A stretch of 5,589 nucleotides of DNA, from contig JAITHZ010000328.1 in NCBI GenBank assembly GCA_031279795.1, forward strand, positions 1 through 5,589, written 5' to 3'. How positions within the stretch are numbered: position 1 is the stretch's first letter; each line of letters opens with the position of its first letter. Both the position numbers and the translations under genes were made by a program. Positions 1 through 4,921 of this stretch are shown here, piece by piece. The notes under the pieces are model-generated. The model had not been told where the DNA came from and searched no databases. It was given only the letters and a program-made list of their open reading frames with translations. Source of the DNA: Bacteroidales bacterium. Lineage in GTDB: Bacteria; Bacteroidota; Bacteroidia; Bacteroidales; WRGA01.

Positions 1-80
1 CGGATAATCTCTACAAAAGTATCTTTGTCGGTAATAGTACCGTCAAAATCGAAGGCGGCGAGAGTGATTTTATGGTTCAT
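1..80 (-). CDS. HAD-superfamily hydrolase (HAD-IB / SerB-like phosphatase), N-terminal fragment
   Basis: Only the first 26 codons lie in the window; the gene runs off the left edge. The translation contains AFDFDGTITDKDTF, which is HAD motif I (DxDGT/S). Asp11 would be the phosphorylated nucleophile and Asp13 the acid/base residue in this Mg-dependent phosphotransfer fold. The KDT-F continuation after motif I resembles the HAD-IB hydrolases related to phosphoserine phosphatase, so a soluble cytosolic phosphomonoesterase is expected; the substrate cannot be inferred. The ATG (78-80) overlaps the TGA of the upstream ATPase (77-79) as ATGA, so translation is probably coupled to that gene. No Shine-Dalgarno sequence is visible. 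HAD membership is well supported by motif I; the IB subclass is inferred, because the cap domain and motifs II-IV are outside the window. Confidence 0.8.
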   Translation of the reverse strand, partial: MNHKITLAAFDFDGTITDKDTFVEII

Positions 81-1414
81 AATTTTTCGCTTACTATTTT
101 TTCAATTTGACCCACATAATAAAACGGCAAATTAATAAGATTAAACTCTTTTCCTGCTTGCGTTTTCACTTTATTAACGGAAAACGGCTGCGACCACACG
201 CGAACTGCCGTATCGTGCGGACATTCGTCCATAAACAAATGCAGCGATTTGAGATGCGCATTATGACCAGATTTTACTTCAACAGGAATAATTTGTCCGT
301 CAAATACATAAGTAAAATCTACTTCGGCATTACTGCCGAGTTGCTGCCTGACCCAAAAGTTCTGTTTTTCGCCCACATCAAACGATATTGCCTTTAACTC
401 CTGGTACACAATCTGTTCGGATGCTTTGCCTCGCCAAGCATCAAGTAAATCACTGTGTACTATGTACTCTTTTTGAATTTTTGCGTTGAAGTTTACTAAC
501 CCCGCATCAAGCCAAAAGAGTTTTGGCGAGCGTTTCAGTTCGGAAATTACAGGCATTTGGGCGCTTGTAATAGGATACGCCAGTTCGAGCAGCATTGCCT
601 TTTGCAACGTGCGGAATGCTTCTCCGGTTTCCCGCGCTTTATAAGACGAGCCTGCAAAACTGCCAAAAGTTACCGCCTCGCCTGCAAAATTCCAGCCGTA
701 GTCGATAATATAACGAATGACCTCCAGCTGCGTTTTGTTTCCGGCATATTTTTCTACATCGTTTTTATAGGTGTTAATCAAATGATTGTAAACTCGTTTT
801 AACCCTATAATATCTCTGTTTTCGGCATATCTTGATACGGCTTCGGGCATACCGCCAACGAGTGAAAAAGTTTTGAAAAGCTGCATTACAGGGTGGTGAA
901 AAATAGCGGGCAAAGTGCCGTTCAAAATTGGCTCAACAAAGCGATTTTCGCCTGTGGCATTCAGAAATTCGAGGAACGAACAGGGAGGCAATGCCAAATA
1001 CTCCACCCGTCCGACAGGCAACGAAATGTGTTTGTCGAGTATCGTTTCTAAAAGCGAACCGGCAGCAATTACATAGATTTCGGGCAATTCTTCATAAAAA
1101 TAACGCAACAGCGATACCGTGTGCGGCGAATTTTGAATTTCGTCGATAAAAAGGAGTGTTTTACCCTCTTTTTGCGGAACATCGCAATAAAGAAACAGCA
1201 AAGGCAGTAACGTTTTTACATCGTCGGATGATTCAAAAAGTTCTTTCGCCTGTTTTTTTTCCAAATTCACAGCAAGAAAATTATCAAACTCTTTGGCAAA
1301 ACAACTTACGACAGTTGTCTTGCCCACCTGCCTCGCGCCTCTTAGCACCAACGGTTTACGGTATTTATCATTAGACCAGCGAGTTAATTCCTTTTGTATA
1401 TTCCTTTCAAACAT
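77..1414 (-). CDS. AAA-family ATPase with AAA_14 core and C-terminal DUF4143 region
   Basis: This 445-residue protein has the normal length and architecture for the AAA_14/DUF4143 family. Walker A is GARQVGKTT (residues 26-34), Walker B is LLFIDEIQ (87-94), and a sensor-1-like strand ends in IAAGSLLE (116-123). The family-typical stretches GRVEYLALPP-SFLEFL (136-151) and GGMPEAVSRY (187-196) follow. The C-terminal part carries a PD-(D/E)xK-like pattern: Glu333 in a helix, AEVDF (363-367) and PVEVKSG (377-383), which would supply acidic residues and Lys381 of a nuclease-type fold. No signal peptide or membrane segment is visible, so it should be cytosolic. Proteins of this type are common in Bacteroidota and archaea, often in variable gene neighbourhoods, and their physiological role is largely unknown; nuclease activity has not been generally established. 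All key ATPase residues are present, so it looks intact. It is the first gene of a minus-strand pair and overlaps the HAD gene by four bases. Confidence 0.95.
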   Translation of the reverse strand: MFERNIQKELTRWSNDKYRKPLVLRGARQVGKTTVVSCFAKEFDNFLAVNLEKKQAKELFESSDDVKTLLPLLFLYCDVPQKEGKTLLFIDEIQNSPHTVSLLRYFYEELPEIYVIAAGSLLETILDKHISLPVGRVEYLALPPCSFLEFLNATGENRFVEPILNGTLPAIFHHPVMQLFKTFSLVGGMPEAVSRYAENRDIIGLKRVYNHLINTYKNDVEKYAGNKTQLEVIRYIIDYGWNFAGEAVTFGSFAGSSYKARETGEAFRTLQKAMLLELAYPITSAQMPVISELKRSPKLFWLDAGLVNFNAKIQKEYIVHSDLLDAWRGKASEQIVYQELKAISFDVGEKQNFWVRQQLGSNAEVDFTYVFDGQIIPVEVKSGHNAHLKSLHLFMDECPHDTAVRVWSQPFSVNKVKTQAGKEFNLINLPFYYVGQIEKIVSEKL

Positions 1415-1437
1415 AATTTAAACTATTTTTTCGGCAG

Positions 1438-1445
1438 TAAAGATA
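1438..1445 (-). promoter_or_regulatory. Probable -7 element of the ATPase-HAD operon
   Basis: On the minus strand this reads TATCTTTA, one mismatch from the Bacteroidota -7 consensus TAnnTTTG. It ends 23 bases before the ATPase start codon, predicting a leader of roughly 15-20 bases. No clear TTTG -33 element is seen at the usual spacing, so the assignment is tentative. Confidence 0.4.
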
Positions 1446-1471
1446 CAAAAAATGTTTTAATATAGAGGTAT

Positions 1472-1485
1472 TTTTTTGCAAAAAA
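1472..1485. repeat. Perfect palindrome, six T, GC, six A
   Basis: Six T, GC and six A form a 14-base self-complementary sequence centred between 1478 and 1479. It lies about 26 bases upstream of the proposed ATPase -7 element, near -45 relative to the expected transcription start, a position where a dyad-binding regulator could act. The low complexity also allows chance or a purely structural (bent DNA) role. Confidence 0.4.
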
Positions 1486-1773
1486 CGTTTCAAAGTCAAG
1501 GTAAAATATGCTGATTTTTGTATCAAATTAGGGGTACTTTTCTTTTTTCTTGTGGTTTTATACATTATTATGATATGCCTCTTTTATCATATCGGTGTCA
1601 TTATATTGCTATTCCTTGATTTGGCAAATAGTGTTCAAGAGCGCAAATAATCGCGGAAACGCAATCGAAAACAGAAATCCATCTGATAATGATTTTTGCC
1701 ATTACCAATTGTGGGAACGAATTGATGTCATGCGAAATTTAATTTTTCAAGTTTTCTATTAATTATTTCTCTT

Positions 1774-1810
1774 AAAAACAGATACTTAGTAATATCTGAT
1801 CTGTTTTTTT
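1774..1810 (+). terminator. Terminator-like hairpin with T run in the intergenic region
   Basis: AAAAACAGAT (1774-1783) pairs perfectly with ATCTGTTTTT (1799-1808) across a 15-base loop, and the T run continues to 1810. An alternative hairpin is also possible, CAGATA (1779-1784) with TATCTG (1793-1798), because ATCTG is repeated in tandem at 1794-1803. The stem has only two G-C pairs, so stability is modest. No annotated plus-strand gene ends here, so as a terminator it would serve an unannotated transcript. The complement also has a T run after the stem, so activity in either direction is conceivable. Confidence 0.35.
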
Positions 1811-1854
1811 ACAAAAAAATCAGTCATTTCGCAAATAAATTCCATTATAAAAAT

Positions 1855-1862
1855 TACTTTTG
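1855..1862 (+). promoter_or_regulatory. Bacteroidota -7 promoter element for the lipoprotein gene
   Basis: TACTTTTG matches the Bacteroidota -7 consensus TAnnTTTG exactly and ends 20 bases before the ATG at 1883. Transcription would start around 1867-1870, giving a leader of about 12-16 bases. The GGGA at 1865-1868 is too far from the ATG, and too close to the expected start site, to be a useful ribosome-binding site. A TTTCG at 1827-1831 is a weak -33 candidate with rather wide spacing. The same octamer occurs upstream of pepT. Confidence 0.6.
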
Positions 1863-1882
1863 CAGGGAATTTTGTATTTATC

Positions 1883-3859
1883 ATGAGAAGAAAAACAATT
1901 AAATTCATATTTGCTATGGCGTTGTTGCTGCTGGGTATTTACTCTTGCGCAAATATGGCCAATCCGACAGGAGGTCCAAAAGATGAAGACCCGCCAAAGT
2001 TTGTTCGCAGCAATCCGAATCCTAATTCATTAAAATTTAACAAAAAAAAGATAGAAATCTATTTTGACGAAAACATTCAATTAGATAAAATTAGTGAAAA
2101 ATTGGTAATTTCGCCCCCGCAAAAAAAAATGCCAACAGTAAAATTTCTTGGGAAAAGACTCCATATCGAACTGATGGACACCTTACAGCCCAATACGACT
2201 TATACGATTGATTTTGGGGATGCTATTGTTGACAATAATGAAAGAAATCCGCTTCAAAATTTCGTGTTTTCCTTTTCGACGGGAGATGTAATTGATTCGC
2301 TGGAAGTTTCCGGTATATTGCTTAACGCAGCCAATTTGGAGCCAGTTAGTGGAAAAATCGTCGGATTGCATAAAAACCTGCATGATACGGCCTTCACCAC
2401 CGAACCATTTTACCGGATTGGAAATACTGATGCAGCGGGGCATTTTTCCATCAAGAACTTGTCGGAGGGGAGTTATCGCATTTTCGCTTTAGGCGACTTG
2501 AACCGTAACTATAAATACGATCCAGGAGAAGAAATTGCTTTTTACGATTCACTGATTGTTCCTCGATTTGAGCCTCGTCTGCGAAACGATACGGTCTGGC
2601 GTGATTCCATCACTGTGGATACAGTCATTACGCGGGAATATACGCATTATCTTCCAGATGACATTTTATTACATTTCTTTAAGGAAAACGTTGTAAAAAA
2701 TCAATTTTTGCAAAAATATGAGCGCTCAGTAGCCAACAAATTTACGTTTTTTTTCAATGCTCCATCGAAAGAATTACCCGAAATCGTGCCACTCAATTTC
2801 CCCGATAGTGATGACTGGTGCGTACTGGAGAAAAATCCAACAAACGACACATTGCATTATTGGATAACCAATCCAGCTGTTTTTAAGAAAGATACGCTGC
2901 GGTTGCAGATTAACTACCTGAAAACCGATTCCCTCAAACAGCTTTCGCTCTTTACCGATACACTGACAGTGGTATGGAAAAAAACAAAATTGAACGAAAA
3001 GAAAAAGAAAAAAGAAATTGAAAATGAAAATGATTCAATTGAAATACAGTATTTTAATTCCACAATCCAATTAGCGTCCACACTTGACATCAACCGTTCG
3101 CTTGCTGTAGAATGGGAGACCCCTGTCAAAACGTACAATCCTGATGGTATTCATCTGGAAATCAGACAAGATACTCTCTGGAAGACACTAAAAAACTATA
3201 GCTTCGAGCAGGATGAAAGCCAGAATTTACGCACGTTCCGTCTGTTGACGAAGTGGACGCCCGGCGGCGAATATCGCTTCTCTATTGATTCAGCCGCCTT
3301 TTTCAGCATTTACGATACGCACAACAAAGCATGGTCTTCAACGTTTAAAGTTAAAAAACTGGAAGAATATAGTGTACTCTACTTTAATATTACAAATTTA
3401 AATTCTCCAGCATTTGTAGAACTGCTTGATAAATCGGATAAGCCCGTCAGAAAAGCGCCCGTAAAAAACTTTTCGGCAGAATTTCCGTTTCTGCCGCCAG
3501 GCACATATTACGCGCGTATTGTTCTGGACGAAAACGATAATGGAATATGGGATGCCGGAAATTATTCCAACCAAATTCAACCTGAAACTGTGTATTATTT
3601 TTACAAAGGAGGAATTAAGTTAATGGCCAATTTTGAGGATGAACAGGAATGGGATTTGACAGCAGTTCCGACAGTTCGGCAAAAGCCGCAGGATGTGCTG
3701 CAGAACAAACCGAAAGAAAAAACGTCATCAGCAAGCAATGCAGGGACACGCAATACGCAGGGAACGCGCGGTAATTCTTCGACGTCTGCACCGCGAAATC
3801 CGTCGCCAACAACGCCGCCTCGCGGAATTCATCAGATGCCGGGCAATCTCGAACGATAG
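1883..3859 (+). CDS. Large lipoprotein with N-terminal Ig-like (Big_5 / SbsA-like) domain
   Basis: The N-terminus is a type II signal peptide: basic MRRK, a hydrophobic core (residues 8-19) and IYSC with lipidated Cys22. An extended tether follows, PTGGPKDEDPP (28-38), of a kind I recognise from Bacteroidota Ig-like lipoproteins. Residues about 37-135 resemble a Big_5/SbsA Ig-like domain (YFDENIQLD at 60-68, LQPNTTYTIDF at 101-111, FSFSTGD at 129-135). Residues about 141-228 look like a carboxypeptidase-regulatory or SdrB-like beta sandwich ending in an Asp/Asn loop, D205-x-N207-x-N209 to D213. A similar loop, D549-x-N551-x-N553-G to D557, closes a C-terminal sandwich. Between them lie a poorly recognisable region and a lysine-rich linker (366-378). 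The tail (about 597-658) is basic, rich in Ser, Thr, Asn and Pro, and probably disordered. No acidic lipoprotein export signal follows Cys22, so an outer-membrane lipoprotein facing the periplasm is the simplest reading. The function is unknown; binding or scaffolding is inferred from the domains. Confidence 0.9.
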   Translation: MRRKTIKFIFAMALLLLGIYSCANMANPTGGPKDEDPPKFVRSNPNPNSLKFNKKKIEIYFDENIQLDKISEKLVISPPQKKMPTVKFLGKRLHIELMDTLQPNTTYTIDFGDAIVDNNERNPLQNFVFSFSTGDVIDSLEVSGILLNAANLEPVSGKIVGLHKNLHDTAFTTEPFYRIGNTDAAGHFSIKNLSEGSYRIFALGDLNRNYKYDPGEEIAFYDSLIVPRFEPRLRNDTVWRDSITVDTVITREYTHYLPDDILLHFFKENVVKNQFLQKYERSVANKFTFFFNAPSKELPEIVPLNFPDSDDWCVLEKNPTNDTLHYWITNPAVFKKDTLRLQINYLKTDSLKQLSLFTDTLTVVWKKTKLNEKKKKKEIENENDSIEIQYFNSTIQLASTLDINRSLAVEWETPVKTYNPDGIHLEIRQDTLWKTLKNYSFEQDESQNLRTFRLLTKWTPGGEYRFSIDSAAFFSIYDTHNKAWSSTFKVKKLEEYSVLYFNITNLNSPAFVELLDKSDKPVRKAPVKNFSAEFPFLPPGTYYARIVLDENDNGIWDAGNYSNQIQPETVYYFYKGGIKLMANFEDEQEWDLTAVPTVRQKPQDVLQNKPKEKTSSASNAGTRNTQGTRGNSSTSAPRNPSPTTPPRGIHQMPGNLER

Positions 3860-3897
3860 CTGTTATTTTTTATTTTAATTAATTATTTGTCATTTTA

Positions 3898-4746
3898 ATG
3901 ATTTCTTTTAAACAAACGTTTTGCAACTTATTGACAGCGATGATATTGTTTTTGTCGCAACAGAACGGGGCGGCACAATGTCCGTTCAACAAAGATTTTT
4001 TTTCGCCAAAAGAATTTTTCACCTATGATGTGCACTATGCGTGGGGACTGATTTGGCTGAAAGGCGCCAGTATGAAAATGACTACTTCTGAAACAACATA
4101 CAACGGAACACAGGCCATCAAAAACTCACTGTTCATTCAAACGACAGGGGCTGTAAAAAAGATTTTTTATTTAAGCGACACCTTGTCGGGAATTGTGTCT
4201 TCCGACACTTTCGCACCTCTTTTTTTCAAAAAAGCGGCGCACGAAGATAAAACCTACAGTTACGAAGAAATTTTTTATTCCTATCCACCGAACGAGGCAA
4301 AAGCGCGGCTGCGCCATTATCGGAACAATACATTGCGAGGCGATACGGCTTTTCTTTCAAAAACCTGTTTCTATGACACAATGAGTCTGTTACATTTTTT
4401 TCGTTCGATGGACACAGAAACGTTAAAAAAGAATAAATCAGTTGGAGTAACACTACTCTTTACCGATGAAGCATTTAATGTAACTGTTACCTACAAAGGA
4501 ATCGAAACTATTGAATTGGATAAAGAAAAGATAAGAACGGTAAAATATACGTTTTCCATCAACGGAAATGCCTTTGAAAACAAAAAAGAATCAATTTTCC
4601 TGTGGATGAGCGACGACAACAACCATATTCCTGTGCAGGTGGAAACAAAATTGAAAATCGGGTCACTGAAAGCAACATTAAAAAAAGCCTCAGGCTGCAA
4701 AAATTCATGCGATGCTTTCCCATATAATACAAAAATTGTAAAATGA
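3898..4746 (+). CDS. Secreted DUF3108-family protein
   Basis: This 282-residue protein begins with a signal peptide: Lys5, a hydrophobic core (residues 10-20) and a likely signal peptidase I site GAA|Q after Ala26. Q precedes Cys28, so that cysteine is not a proper lipobox. The mature protein matches my recollection of DUF3108: an opening strand EFFTYDVHYAWGLIWLKGAS (39-58), central beta-rich sequence, and a closing SDDNNHIPVQVETKLKIGSL (238-257). Most of it should be a beta-strand-rich periplasmic or outer-membrane-associated fold. Four cysteines (28, 157, 267, 271) occur in the mature part, so disulfides are possible; the C-terminal CxxxC pair is notable. The function of the family is not established. 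It starts 38 bases after the lipoprotein stop, with no exact -7 element or terminator between, so the two are probably co-transcribed. The start was chosen because later ATGs would destroy the signal peptide. Confidence 0.87.
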   Translation: MISFKQTFCNLLTAMILFLSQQNGAAQCPFNKDFFSPKEFFTYDVHYAWGLIWLKGASMKMTTSETTYNGTQAIKNSLFIQTTGAVKKIFYLSDTLSGIVSSDTFAPLFFKKAAHEDKTYSYEEIFYSYPPNEAKARLRHYRNNTLRGDTAFLSKTCFYDTMSLLHFFRSMDTETLKKNKSVGVTLLFTDEAFNVTVTYKGIETIELDKEKIRTVKYTFSINGNAFENKKESIFLWMSDDNNHIPVQVETKLKIGSLKATLKKASGCKNSCDAFPYNTKIVK

Positions 4747-4769
4747 ATTATGAATACTCACAATTAACA

Positions 4770-4776
4770 CCCCCCC
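4770..4776 (+). repeat. Seven-C homopolymer in an AT-rich gap
   Basis: A run of seven C stands out in the gap between the DUF3108 gene and pepT. It lies 24-30 bases after the DUF3108 stop codon and about 100 bases upstream of the pepT -7 element, so length variation there would not alter the likely promoter spacing. It is recorded as a simple repeat without assigned function. Confidence 0.6.
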
Positions 4777-4806
4777 TATCATACATCCTTTGAGTGAATA
4801 ATATCT

Positions 4807-4833
4807 AAAAAAAATACAATACTTCAAAAAAAA
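4807..4833 (+). repeat. Two A8 tracts upstream of the pepT promoter
   Basis: Eight-A runs at 4807-4814 and 4826-4833 begin 19 bases apart, close to two helical turns, in similar short contexts ending in TA. Roughly phased A-tracts can bend DNA and may act like an upstream activating element for the promoter at 4879. Chance is also plausible in DNA this AT-rich. Confidence 0.35.
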
Positions 4834-4878
4834 TAGCAGATAAACCGCTTTGAACTTTTCGTTTTAAAAGAAAATAAC

Positions 4879-4886
4879 TACTTTTG
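4879..4886 (+). promoter_or_regulatory. Bacteroidota -7 promoter element for pepT
   Basis: TACTTTTG is an exact match to TAnnTTTG and identical to the octamer before the lipoprotein gene. It ends 35 bases before the pepT ATG, predicting a leader of about 28-30 bases. Candidate -33 sequences are TTTG at 4849-4852 (wide spacing) or TTTCG at 4857-4861 (short spacing). It implies that pepT can be transcribed independently of the upstream pair. Confidence 0.6.
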
Positions 4887-4921
4887 AAGCCTCATTTCAT
4901 TAAAGTAAAAAAATACGTTAC

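Larger units (their letters stand above)
1415..1882. other. Divergent intergenic region, strongly AT-rich, no convincing gene
   Basis: This 468-base gap separates the minus-strand ATPase-HAD pair from the plus-strand lipoprotein gene. It contains a promoter-like octamer close to each start codon, a 14-base perfect palindrome (1472-1485), a 7-bp AT-only inverted repeat (1569-1575 with 1585-1591) and a hairpin followed by a T run (1774-1810). One plus-strand frame is open from 1441 to the TAA at 1648-1650, but its first ATG is at 1570, leaving only 26 codons of hydrophobic residues; this is probably a composition effect. No tRNA-like or rRNA-like sequence was recognised. The gap is longer than two short-leader promoters require, so a small RNA or a decayed gene in 1500-1770 is possible but not supported. 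Confidence 0.7.
4747..4921. other. Intergenic gap between the DUF3108 gene and pepT
   Basis: This AT-rich 175-base gap holds the C7 run, two A8 tracts and the pepT -7 octamer. Only a weak inverted repeat follows the DUF3108 stop (ACTCA at 4756-4760 with TGAGT at 4791-4795, 30-base loop, no T run), so no intrinsic terminator is called and read-through into pepT is possible. Confidence 0.6.

Noticed and set aside
107..1374. Plus-strand open frames opposite the ATPase (107-397, 557-802, 928-1149, 1156-1374)
   Set aside because: They lie antisense to a gene with clear family motifs, show no recognisable domains and have no promoter or start context of their own.
1569..1591. 7-bp inverted repeat TATGATA / TATCATA
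   Set aside because: AT-only, short, no T run after it, and expected by chance in DNA of this composition.
2183..3812. Minus-strand and other-frame open frames within the lipoprotein gene
   Set aside because: They are shadows of a long, well-supported coding frame; the Phe-rich one at 2914-3138 is the complement of the lysine-rich linker.
3693..3878. Arginine-rich 61-codon plus-strand frame at the end of the lipoprotein gene
   Set aside because: Its Arg-rich content follows from reading the GC-richer low-complexity tail out of frame; no start signal or family resemblance.
3860..3897. Promoter in the gap between the lipoprotein and DUF3108 genes
   Set aside because: The TTATTTG sequence does not fit TAnnTTTG; co-transcription is simpler.
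4756..4795. ACTCA / TGAGT inverted repeat after the DUF3108 gene as a terminator
   Set aside because: Only five pairs with a 30-base loop and no T run.
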